From assembly GCF_001693735.1 (NCBI RefSeq), contig NZ_LWDV01000009.1:806086-845198 (forward strand): DNA of 39,113 nt, given 5' to 3'. Origin of the DNA: Orenia metallireducens (GTDB lineage: Bacteria > Bacillota > Halanaerobiia > Halobacteroidales > Halobacteroidaceae). The translations under genes were made by a program, and so were the position numbers. Shown piece by piece: positions 26,087 to 34,048 of this stretch (the first letter of the stretch is position 1; each line of letters starts with the position of its first letter). A model generated the notes under the pieces. That model was not told the DNA's origin. It did not search any database and was given only the letters and a program-made list of their open reading frames with translations.

Positions 26087-26701
26087 TTAACCCCTTAATG
26101 ATATATAATCTCTTATAAAATTAATCATTTCTCTCTCAGCTCTTGTAGCCGAATTAGAGCAATATTTATCTGAATATAGGTCACTAAAACCATGCTTACC
26201 TTGGAATTGCTGAATTATAACATTTCTTTTATCCTTTAGTATCTCAATTAAATCTACTGGATTAAATGAAACTTCACTTTCTGGAAAGAATAAAAGGGTT
26301 GGACACTTAGGTATGACCTCTGTATAATCTCTAATCCTTGAACCATAATAGCCTATTATCATATCACAGAGACCTTCCTCATCACTACATAACCAAGCTA
26401 TCGTTGCCCCTATACTAAATCCAAGCACTATAATAAACTCATACTCATCTCTAATTTGATATAATAATTCTTTAACCTTCTCTACTCCCACTGCAAAACC
26501 GATATTCTCTTTAAAATTCTGATAAGCCTCTGCTTCATCACAATAGCTATAAGAACCATCTCTCTCTAATAGATTTGGACAGATAACGTCAACTTGATAC
26601 TCAGATAATCTCTTAGCGATATCCTCCATATGTTGATTGATACCATAAATCTCATGAAGCAGGACAACACAGGTCTCTGATTGATTATAATAGCTTAACA
26701 T
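26087..26701 (-). CDS. Dienelactone-hydrolase-like alpha/beta hydrolase
   Basis: A 204-residue cytoplasmic protein. The opening strand ends in VVLLHEIYGIN (residues 12-22), with the glutamate after histidine that is typical of dienelactone hydrolases. The nucleophile elbow GFSIGA has Ser96, where classic DLH has cysteine. The likely base is His170 in QGKHGFSD. The acid residue, usually Asp in a GxxDxxxP turn, falls in FPESEVSFNP near 139-148, where no Asp is present and a Glu must substitute. The substrate is unknown. AAGGAGAG precedes the ATG. The gene follows the TrmH-MarR fusion by 32 bp on the same strand and may share its transcript. Confidence 0.78.
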   Translation of the reverse strand: MLSYYNQSETCVVLLHEIYGINQHMEDIAKRLSEYQVDVICPNLLERDGSYSYCDEAEAYQNFKENIGFAVGVEKVKELLYQIRDEYEFIIVLGFSIGATIAWLCSDEEGLCDMIIGYYGSRIRDYTEVIPKCPTLLFFPESEVSFNPVDLIEILKDKRNVIIQQFQGKHGFSDLYSDKYCSNSATRAEREMINFIRDYISLRG

Positions 26702-26733
26702 CCAATCTCTCCTTAGCTTTAATAAGTACTAGT

Positions 26734-27933
26734 TTATACTTGATATTTCATTATTTGAATACAGTTCTGTTGAATCTTTTCTAAATAACCCTTTAAATTC
26801 TCTTTCTCTTCTTCTGTAAAATCCTTTAAGATTAAATTCTCTGTCTTTTCATGAATAGGCCACAGCTTTGCCAGTAACTCTTCTCCTTCTTTAGTTATTT
26901 CCAACTCTTCATACTCTTTTTTAATTAAACCTTGCTCATATAAAGGACTAATAAACTCTGCCAATCTATCACCAGAATATCCAAATTGCTCTTCAATCTG
27001 CTCTTTATTCATCTGTGACTCCCTTTTTAGTACCATCAAGAATATAACCTGATCTCCACTAAATTCACTTATCTCTTTTAGCTTAATATCAAATGCGCTT
27101 CTAAGCAATTGTGAGGTGACATTTACCTCTCTTCCCAAACTAGATATAATCTTTTCTGCTAACATTGTTAAAGCCTCCTTTAATCTCAATTCATAAATAC
27201 TGATCCCTGTAGCAACACCTACATTAAGGGATTCAACCCCTGTATACATTGGGATCTGAACAATATGATCAGCCTCCTTTAAAACCTCATCAGAAACACC
27301 TGAAGTTTCATTCCCTACCACTAAGGCTATTGGTTTCTTATCCAAAGCAACTGTTGATTGTAAAGACTTACCATAGGGACTAGTTGCGATTATCTGATAA
27401 CCCTTCTTTTTAAGATAAGAGACTGCTTGCTTAGGTGTATTATACCTTCTAAAGTTTACCTTAAAGGATGTTCCACGAGAAGCATCGATAGTTTTAGGAA
27501 TATAAGGATCAAAATCTTCATTAGTCGTTATAAAATCATTAATCCCATAAGCTTTACCAGTCCTAATGATAGTTCCTATATTCCCATGGTCCTTAACATC
27601 ATCCAATAATAGAACAAATTCTTCACTTAAATCTCTATTAGCAATACCTTCAGCTACTCCCACAGCTGAAATTAGATAATTAGTTTCAGTAATCTTCTTT
27701 AAAATTCCATCAGAACTTTGATAGATTGGAGCTGAAAAGCATTTATAATCTTCTGCACTTTCATCTTCACTAATGAAGATACTCCTTATTTTCAAACCAG
27801 CATCTTTAGCCCATTGCAGCTGCTCTAATCCATGCAACTGTATCTTATTTTTTAAAATTCTATTCTTACTTCTAGCTAATTCTCGGGCTTCTTGAACTAC
27901 AGGATTCTTTAATTTTCTAATTTTTTCTACCAT
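26734..27933 (-). CDS. TrmH/SpoU RNA methyltransferase fused to a MarR-like domain
   Basis: A 399-residue protein. Residues 1-95 fit the substrate-binding domain of 23S rRNA 2'-O-methyltransferases (KNRILKNKIQLHGLEQLQWA). Residues 105-252 are the SPOUT knot domain: DHGNIGTIIRTGKAYGIND at 115-133, VVGNETSGVSDEVL at 205-218 and IPMYTGVESLNVGVATGISI at 227-246. Residues 256-399 resemble a MarR winged helix (FLMVLKRESQMNKEQIEEQF near 298, then a wing and dimerising helices). Ordinary TrmH/RlmB proteins end near residue 260. I chose the ATG at 27933 behind GGAGG. An in-frame GTG overlaps that SD. It could be an rRNA or tRNA methylase that also binds nucleic acid or senses a ligand. Confidence 0.85.
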   Translation of the reverse strand: MVEKIRKLKNPVVQEARELARSKNRILKNKIQLHGLEQLQWAKDAGLKIRSIFISEDESAEDYKCFSAPIYQSSDGILKKITETNYLISAVGVAEGIANRDLSEEFVLLLDDVKDHGNIGTIIRTGKAYGINDFITTNEDFDPYIPKTIDASRGTSFKVNFRRYNTPKQAVSYLKKKGYQIIATSPYGKSLQSTVALDKKPIALVVGNETSGVSDEVLKEADHIVQIPMYTGVESLNVGVATGISIYELRLKEALTMLAEKIISSLGREVNVTSQLLRSAFDIKLKEISEFSGDQVIFLMVLKRESQMNKEQIEEQFGYSGDRLAEFISPLYEQGLIKKEYEELEITKEGEELLAKLWPIHEKTENLILKDFTEEEKENLKGYLEKIQQNCIQIMKYQV

Positions 27934-28224
27934 ATTTCTTACCTCCACAAACTTTGAAATTCGTTATTTATCTACTATAGATATGTGATTTAATGGGGAT
28001 ACAACCTCACCCCTAGCCCCTCTCCTTAACTAATGAGAAGGGGGATACTTTTTATTTCTGTTCCTTCTCCTCAGAGGAGGAGAGACCGTTCCTGTACGAC
28101 GGGTTGATAAACCCAGAGGGGCTAGGGTAAGGTGTGAAGTCTGAAAAAGTGTCGCAATATCTATCTATAACGTCATATTTAAATTTGATTCTAAAATTGC
28201 AAACCTATTTAAAAAGATATTTAA
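27934..28224. repeat. TTAATGGGGATA-family repeat, copy C
   Basis: The core is 27990-28162. The ends are TTAATGGGGATACAACCTCA and AAAGTGTCGCAATATC, followed by AACGTCATATTTAAATTTG. The interior holds CCTCACCCCTAGCCCCTCTC against GGGGCTAGGGTAAGG, TCTCCTC/GAGGAGA, and a GGGTT/AACCC hairpin at 28094-28120. It fills the gap upstream of the TrmH fusion. Confidence 0.65.
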
Positions 28225-28665
28225 CTATAAGTATTTAGACTCAATTATCTCTACTGCATCCAACACATATTTAAGGCACTTTTCTTTAAATCCTTCTTGC
28301 TCAACTACCTCTTTCATCGCCTCTTCATCATTGAAGTTAACACCTAGCAATTCTAAACAATTGATTGTACCGTTTACTTCTTCAAAATCAGCTGCAAATT
28401 TTTGTATTAATCCATAAGTTTTTGCCTTAGATTCAGTATCATCTTCTTGATACCTGCCATTTAGGTACCCTAGCACCATAAAGGCGCCTGTGACAGCACC
28501 ACAAGTATTTTGCATCCTGCCCATTCCGCCACCAAAACCACTAGATATTTTTAACAAATCTTCCTCTTTTAATCCTAAATCCTGAAAAAAAGCTACTAAT
28601 ACCGACTGTGAACAATTAAAACCCTTTAAAAACTTATCTTTAGCAATCCCTTTTCTATCTCTCAT
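28225..28665 (-). CDS. C_GCAxxG_C_C family protein
   Basis: A 146-residue cytoplasmic protein of the C_GCAxxG_C_C family, typical of anaerobes and thought to bind a metal or redox centre. The four cysteines are present: Cys18 in FNCSQSV, Cys55 in the signature NTCGAVTGA, Cys103 in NCLELLG and Cys130 in EKCLKYV. A GFGGGMGRM stretch precedes the signature. I chose the ATG at 28665 behind AGGAGA, as the longer frame begins with a GTG directly at the SD. It stands alone and has no redox partner nearby. Confidence 0.88.
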   Translation of the reverse strand: MRDRKGIAKDKFLKGFNCSQSVLVAFFQDLGLKEEDLLKISSGFGGGMGRMQNTCGAVTGAFMVLGYLNGRYQEDDTESKAKTYGLIQKFAADFEEVNGTINCLELLGVNFNDEEAMKEVVEQEGFKEKCLKYVLDAVEIIESKYL

Positions 28666-28930
28666 ATATACCACTTCTCCTCTTATTCTCTCTTCAAGTT
28701 AATATTATCTAGCTTTATAATTTTAAACTACTTTATAAAATCAATCTCATTGATATTTATTTTGGATATATTACATAATTAACCATAAAATTTAATCCAC
28801 CTTCAATAAATTAGCAAATGTTGTACCTTTTAACTCTACAAATAAAAAATTATACTTAATGCTTCTCAATTAAATACTTACTTTCGTAATTCTCTATTTT
28901 TAGGATTATATAATAATTATTAAACCTATC

Positions 28931-31093
28931 TTAGTCTAATACATCTATCAATACTTCAACAACTTTAGGGTCAAACTTAACTCCAGCCTCTTTCTTTAAT
29001 TCAGTGATAGCATCTTCTTTACTAAGACTATCTCTATTAATTAGCATATCGTAAAAAGCAATAGTATGAATAATTTTAGAACTTGCAGGTATCTCTTCTT
29101 TACTCTTCCCACTAGGGTATCCACTACCATCCCAACTTTCATGGTGGTATAGGATTAATTCAGAGATAGAGTTTAAGCATTTAAAATTTTTAGCTATATT
29201 GTATCCAGCCTCTGTATGATTTTTTAGTAATTTTATCTCTTCAATAGTCAATTTATCCCCTTTATTTAATATCTCTAAAGGAATTGTTAATTTTCCTATA
29301 TCATGAAACTCAGCCAATAAAACTAACTTATAAAGTGAATGTTGGTTTAAATTTAGCTTATTACCTACCTTAATAGCCAACTCTCTTAATCGCGATACAT
29401 GATAAATTGATTCATAGCCATCATTGAACAGTCTATCTATCATAGAGGTAAGTAAAGGATTTAGAAAATTATCCTTATTTCTCTCTTTATCAATATACAT
29501 TCTACCTTCAGCCTCTTTAAATATCTCTTCTATTTCATCTTCTAAATTTACTTTAGTTGCACTACCTACTGCTATATTAAGAGGAATCGGCTCTAAGCCA
29601 ATTTTTGTACAATTTTCTTTAATTCGTTCGATAAATTTCTCAGCAGTCTCAACATCTGTTTTTGGCAGAAGAATACAGAATTCATCTCCTCCTAACCTAG
29701 CCACTATGTCATCTTTACGTGTAGATTGCTTTAGTACGTTAGCGATCTCCTGTAATAATCTATCTCCCTCTTTGTGTCCAAAAACATCATTGGTCAATTT
29801 TAGACCATTGACATCTCCAATAATTATACTTAAAGGTAAATAATTCAAATTATCTAATTGAAGCAATTTCTGCTCATAATAAGCCCGATTATAGACCCCT
29901 GTTAATTCATCATGGGAGCTAATATACCTTATCTCTTGCTCAATCTCTTTTTGTTCAGTAATATCATAAGCAGAACAGACTACATACTCTACCTCTCCAT
30001 CACTATTTAATTTAGGTGTTTTGGTAATCAATAATAACCTATACTCACCTTCACTATTCTTAATCCACTCTTCTTTACTTATCTCTTTCTTCTCCACAAA
30101 AACCTTTCGATTATATTCTATACACATTTCTGCAGTCTCTTGGTCAAAGATAGAGTAAAGGTTAGCATTATTTATCTCATCTTTTCTCTTTCCCAAAAAA
30201 TCAGCATGAGCCTTATTGACAGCACCATAGGTCTTCTCATCTATTAAATACCAAACATGTATTTTAATATTTTCAAGTAAGATATGCTGCTCTAGAGTCT
30301 TCTTCTTTAAAGCCAACTCCATTTCTTTTCCTTTATTAAAATCAAAATTTAAACCATTTAGTATATTATTAAATAAATTATTATATCTCATCTTAGCTTC
30401 TTCTAACTCTCTATTTCTAGCCCTTAATTTTAATATGAATAATAATAATGATACAATTAACAGAGTAACTAAGCTGATAATTATATTTAATAATAGTGAA
30501 TTTTCTTTATAAGAATTATATAAAGTAGCCATTCTTAGTGAGAAAAAACCAGATGTATTATTAACTTCTTTAGGTGTGGGTCTAATAAAAAAAGACCACT
30601 TATTAGAATTAGTGGTTCTTCTACCAAAAGAAATATCTCTACGTTGTTCTAAAAAAACAATCTTATCTATCATAGTCTCTTTATCATTTTCTGTAATTAT
30701 TATGGCTTCTCCAGATTTAGATAGAGAAAAATTCAAATGCAGGGGACCCTTTTCAGGCATGCTATCAGCCCATAAAAGTAGAAAATCCTTTGGTGGAATA
30801 GTAGTTTCGTCTGGATTTTTATGAGAAATTTGATATTTTAGTGGATTATCTAATTTATCAGATATATACATTCCTCCTAAATCAACATAACTACTACTAT
30901 TATTAAAGATTTCTATCCAATCACTAGATTCTCCACTTTCATCCAAAATAGTTTCCCCATTTGAAGCTAAAAATTCATTAATTATCAAACCTGACTTTAA
31001 ATCTTGAGCTATTACCAAAGTACTTACCTCTAATATTATAAGACTTAGTATTATTAATCTAATTTTAACCTTTGTTAACTCAACAGTCTTCAT
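28931..31093 (-). CDS. Lamin-tail/PAS/GGDEF/HD-GYP signalling protein
   Basis: A 720-residue inner-membrane protein for cyclic-di-GMP turnover. Residues 10-29 are a signal peptide or first helix. Residues 35-170 are an exported lamin-tail domain (GLIINEFLASNG, SSDWIEIFNNSSSYVDLGGM). A membrane helix spans 199-222 and a coiled linker 223-270. A PAS domain spans about 272-380, ending in DITEQK. The GGDEF domain (about 390-540) has GGDEF at 468-472 and an inhibitory RxxD at 459-462. The HD-GYP domain (550-720) has HDIGK at 597-601 and HHESWDGSGYPSG at 650-662. All catalytic motifs are intact, so it may both make and degrade c-di-GMP. I chose the ATG at 31093 behind AAGGAG, as the 46 extra upstream codons have no SD. 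Confidence 0.92.
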   Translation of the reverse strand: MKTVELTKVKIRLIILSLIILEVSTLVIAQDLKSGLIINEFLASNGETILDESGESSDWIEIFNNSSSYVDLGGMYISDKLDNPLKYQISHKNPDETTIPPKDFLLLWADSMPEKGPLHLNFSLSKSGEAIIITENDKETMIDKIVFLEQRRDISFGRRTTNSNKWSFFIRPTPKEVNNTSGFFSLRMATLYNSYKENSLLLNIIISLVTLLIVSLLLFILKLRARNRELEEAKMRYNNLFNNILNGLNFDFNKGKEMELALKKKTLEQHILLENIKIHVWYLIDEKTYGAVNKAHADFLGKRKDEINNANLYSIFDQETAEMCIEYNRKVFVEKKEISKEEWIKNSEGEYRLLLITKTPKLNSDGEVEYVVCSAYDITEQKEIEQEIRYISSHDELTGVYNRAYYEQKLLQLDNLNYLPLSIIIGDVNGLKLTNDVFGHKEGDRLLQEIANVLKQSTRKDDIVARLGGDEFCILLPKTDVETAEKFIERIKENCTKIGLEPIPLNIAVGSATKVNLEDEIEEIFKEAEGRMYIDKERNKDNFLNPLLTSMIDRLFNDGYESIYHVSRLRELAIKVGNKLNLNQHSLYKLVLLAEFHDIGKLTIPLEILNKGDKLTIEEIKLLKNHTEAGYNIAKNFKCLNSISELILYHHESWDGSGYPSGKSKEEIPASSKIIHTIAFYDMLINRDSLSKEDAITELKKEAGVKFDPKVVEVLIDVLD

Positions 31094-31856
31094 CACTTCT
31101 CTCCTTCCACAAAAATATATTATGGAAAAATTACTGAAAGTATCGTACAATCGGTTATTATCTAAGAAAGATGTCGAAAAACAATACGATAAATATTTAA
31201 ATAGCACTAAGTCATTAGTGTACAGTAACAAAAATCATTTACTCTTTATCTGTCATTTCTGGTTATCTTAATACCATAATAATCTATATACTATCTATAT
31301 TAAAATTGAACTAGCACAACAAATTATATCTTAGATTTCTCTCAAAAATAACATATTTAAAATTTATTAATAATAGTATATTACCAATAATAGTACTAGT
31401 TTATTAGCCTGTCAATATTAATAAAATTTCATTACTTTTATCTTTTTTCATCATCCTCTTTTTACTATTCAAATTATAAAAATTGATTCACACTAAAAGA
31501 ATTAACCTATTTAACAATTATAACTAAAATTAATAATTTATTGATCAATAAATTATTAATTTTTTATCCTTCTTAATATATTTAGATTCTAGTATAAAGA
31601 TTCCCCCTTTAAAACTATGATAAAATAATAAAGTAGCAAATTATCATCTAGTATGAGTACTCTAAGCATATATTGTAACCTAATTAAATCTATAAACATA
31701 CTATCATAAAGGTTAAGAAGTTAAGTCCAATTTATATTATTTAATCTAGATAATTTTAAAATCTCTGCTATAATTTAGAGTAGCAATCTAATTTGGCTAA
31801 TATAAACCTTGCATAAACTCTCTAAACCTTCTCATATACTCTTTCTAATTATAATA
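31094..31856. other. 763-bp AT-rich gap, no gene seen
   Basis: Upstream region of the GGDEF/HD-GYP gene. It includes a perfect 38-nt AT-rich palindrome at 31526-31563. I see no coding pattern, riboswitch or family repeat elsewhere in it. Confidence 0.45.
31526..31565. terminator. 38-nt perfect palindrome with T-run
   Basis: The arm AAAATTAATAATTTATTGA is followed directly by its complement, and the plus strand continues with further T. It could terminate transcription in either direction. It lies 290 nt downstream of the QueG-like gene. Confidence 0.4.
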
Positions 31857-32630
31857 TCATCTTACTTCTCTAGCTGCTGGATTAATAAAAGAACAAGGTA
31901 AGTTAACAGAACACTTACCACAGACATCTGTCAAGTCTAAATCAGTATGTAACCTATTATTCTCTAGCAATATTTCATAACATTTATGCCTATCAAAAGA
32001 ATCAATTTTTAACGCACCATTAACACAGTTCTGTACACACCTTTTACAAAGTCCTTTGCTCTTATAAAGGCAATATTCCTGATCACTTCTTCTTGTAGCC
32101 TCTATCTTTAAGTCAGTTATTATACTGCCAACTCTACCACAACATCCTCTATCTGTAATTAACATATTATTTAAGCCAAACTTACCTAAGCCTGCAATAT
32201 AAGCCACATGCCTATGAGACCAATTACTCATTAAACTCTCCTCATCAAAATTATGGGTTGCAGGTATAATCTTTGATTGATAATTTAAACTTGCAAGATT
32301 CTGATTAATATAATCATTCAGATTAGATATAAGTTCATTTGTCTCTATATAAGCTATAGCCCATTCTCTTGAACTATAATTTCCTTCTATATTTGAATTT
32401 ACAACCGATTGACTAAAAGGGATAAAGTAGGAAATTATCGTTTGAGCGCCCTCCAAAAAATCTTGAGGTATAGAATGGGTTGGACTTACAACCTCTTTAA
32501 GCTCCATAAACATCTTATCATCTGCATCAGCAAACTGAACTATTGGTTCCTCCCAGCCAGTCTTTACTTCTTTTTTAGTTGAATATTCTTGGATATATTC
32601 CTTAATTAAAGTTCTTATCTTCTCCTTCAA
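31857..32630 (-). CDS. QueG-like iron-sulphur protein
   Basis: A 257-residue protein with the layout of short epoxyqueuosine-reductase relatives. The first 150 residues fit the DUF1730-like region (HVAYIAGLGKFGLNNMLITD at 141-160). Two 4Fe-4S clusters are indicated by Cys187, Cys195, Cys198, Cys202 (CLYKSKGLCKRCVQNC) and Cys217, Cys237, Cys240, Cys246. True QueG is about 100 residues longer and carries HEAT-like repeats and a B12 site, so this may be a related reductase and not the queuosine enzyme. The start is a TTG at 32630, 7 nt after GGAGGG. The ATG 20 codons upstream has no SD. It is a single gene. Confidence 0.75.
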   Translation of the reverse strand: MKEKIRTLIKEYIQEYSTKKEVKTGWEEPIVQFADADDKMFMELKEVVSPTHSIPQDFLEGAQTIISYFIPFSQSVVNSNIEGNYSSREWAIAYIETNELISNLNDYINQNLASLNYQSKIIPATHNFDEESLMSNWSHRHVAYIAGLGKFGLNNMLITDRGCCGRVGSIITDLKIEATRRSDQEYCLYKSKGLCKRCVQNCVNGALKIDSFDRHKCYEILLENNRLHTDLDLTDVCGKCSVNLPCSFINPAAREVR

Positions 32631-32689
32631 TTTAAATCCCTCCGCTAAATAATAAAATTTTATTCTGATAGAACAAGTAATACTTGCCA

Positions 32690-33180
32690 CACTTCTAAAA
32701 TTGAGAATGGAGAATTGAGAATTGAAAATTAATGTTTGAGCGAAGCAAAAATTGAATTAAAACTTAGAGGCAATTAAAATCTTAACTAGAAAATCTAATA
32801 TTAATAATAATTAAAGACTTTAATTGCTGAGAGAGTGGGCTCTGCTACGGAGAGTCTTGATCGGGTTCTCACCACGAAGGGTTTGCTTTTTAAATCCGTA
32901 GGTTAGACTCGTAGGGATATTTTTTTCTAGACCGGATTGGTTTTGCACGAAAGGAAATTGTATTGTATTCCCTGTAGGATCACGAAGGGTTTTTGTATTG
33001 GGCTGTACTTGCCACGCAGGGGTTGCTTTATAACCCCGAAGGTAAAACCCATAGGTTTGGTTACTTTTAGGGTGCCCTGAAAGAAGTACCCTTGGGATAA
33101 AAGCTGATAAACTTTCCCGAAAAATGTTGTAATAATTTTGCTCACTTTTAAAGTGAAAAGTGTCGCAACATACCCATAAT
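32690..33180. repeat. Nested hairpin composite repeat
   Basis: A dense cluster of hairpins with recurring flanks: CACGAAG GGTTT...AAATC CGTAGG at 32873-32902, a similar one at 32946-32978, and an outer hairpin at 32981-33055 (GGGTTTT/AAAACCC) that encloses another at 33013-33042 (GGGGTT/AACCCC). The right end, AAAGTGTCGCAACATACCCA near 33158, is that of the TTAATGGGGATA family. The left part has a GAGAATGGAGAATTGAGAAT stretch at 32703-32722. A 72-codon frame over this region is a by-product of the hairpins. Confidence 0.6.
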
Positions 33181-33295
33181 CAGATACTATATAAATTCAA
33201 CCACCAAAACTTAAAATCACCCAAATGTCTATTCTATAAACTAGATAGTAGTGATTATTATTATAACAGATTTTAATATATTATCTGAAATTCTT

Positions 33296-33988
33296 TTATG
33301 CTAATGCAAACTCAACAGCCTTTTTAGCATGTAACATCATGGTATTAAATATAGGAATAATACTATCTTCTTCTTTTATTAATAATGGAATCTCTGTACA
33401 GCCTAAAATTACTCCCTCTGCACCATTATTTTTAAGGTTAGTTATTATCTCTTTAAACTTATCTCTAGATTCATTTTTTATAAATCCAGATACTAACTCT
33501 TTAAAGATTACATTATGAATAATCTCTCTTTCTTCTTCAGCAGGTATAATCACATCTATTCCATACTTCTCTTTTAACCTCTTCTTATAGAAATCTTGCT
33601 CCATGGTAAACTTAGTCCCTAAAAGACCAACTCTATTCATCTGCTTAGCTTTAATCTCATCTGCAGTAGCATCTGCAATGTGTAATAAGGGAATTTTAAT
33701 ATTCTCCTGAACATCTTTAGCCATTTTATGCATTGTGTTGGTACATATTAGTACCAAGTCAGCCCCTACTTTCTCTAATTTTTGTGCAATTTCAACCATC
33801 TTATTAGTTAGTACTTCCCATTCTCCCTGATGCTGCAACTTATCAATTTCAGCAAAATCTACTGAATACATAATACTTTTACACGAATGGGGTTCTCCCA
33901 ATCTCTCTTTAACAATTTTGTTTATAATCCGATAATATTCAAGTGAAGACTCCCAACTCATTCCACCAATCAACCCTATCGTCTTCAT
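33296..33988 (-). CDS. Aspartate/glutamate racemase family protein
   Basis: A 230-residue cytoplasmic enzyme of the aspartate/glutamate racemase superfamily, which interconverts L- and D-amino acids without a cofactor. The pair of catalytic cysteines is present: Cys82 in LICTNTMHK and Cys197 in ILGCTEIPLL. The opening IGLIGGMSWESSLEYYRIIN is typical of the RacX/YgeA branch, which acts on various amino acids in Bacillus and E. coli. GGAGGGG precedes the ATG. It follows the broken glycosyltransferase by 60 bp on the same strand. D-amino acids could feed wall remodelling, but substrate is not readable here. Confidence 0.9.
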   Translation of the reverse strand: MKTIGLIGGMSWESSLEYYRIINKIVKERLGEPHSCKSIMYSVDFAEIDKLQHQGEWEVLTNKMVEIAQKLEKVGADLVLICTNTMHKMAKDVQENIKIPLLHIADATADEIKAKQMNRVGLLGTKFTMEQDFYKKRLKEKYGIDVIIPAEEEREIIHNVIFKELVSGFIKNESRDKFKEIITNLKNNGAEGVILGCTEIPLLIKEEDSIIPIFNTMMLHAKKAVEFALA

Positions 33989-34048
33989 TAGCTTCCCCTC
34001 CGCTTTTTAATATATTAAAATATATTTTATATCATCCTAGTAGACAAA

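Noticed and set aside
31094-31231. Longer N-terminus for the GGDEF/HD-GYP protein
   Set aside because: The 46 upstream codons lack an SD. The ATG at 31093 follows AAGGAG and begins a proper signal peptide.
32927-33145. 72-codon frame on the minus strand
   Set aside because: It lies wholly inside the nested hairpin repeat and has no SD. Its sequence follows from the repeated motifs.
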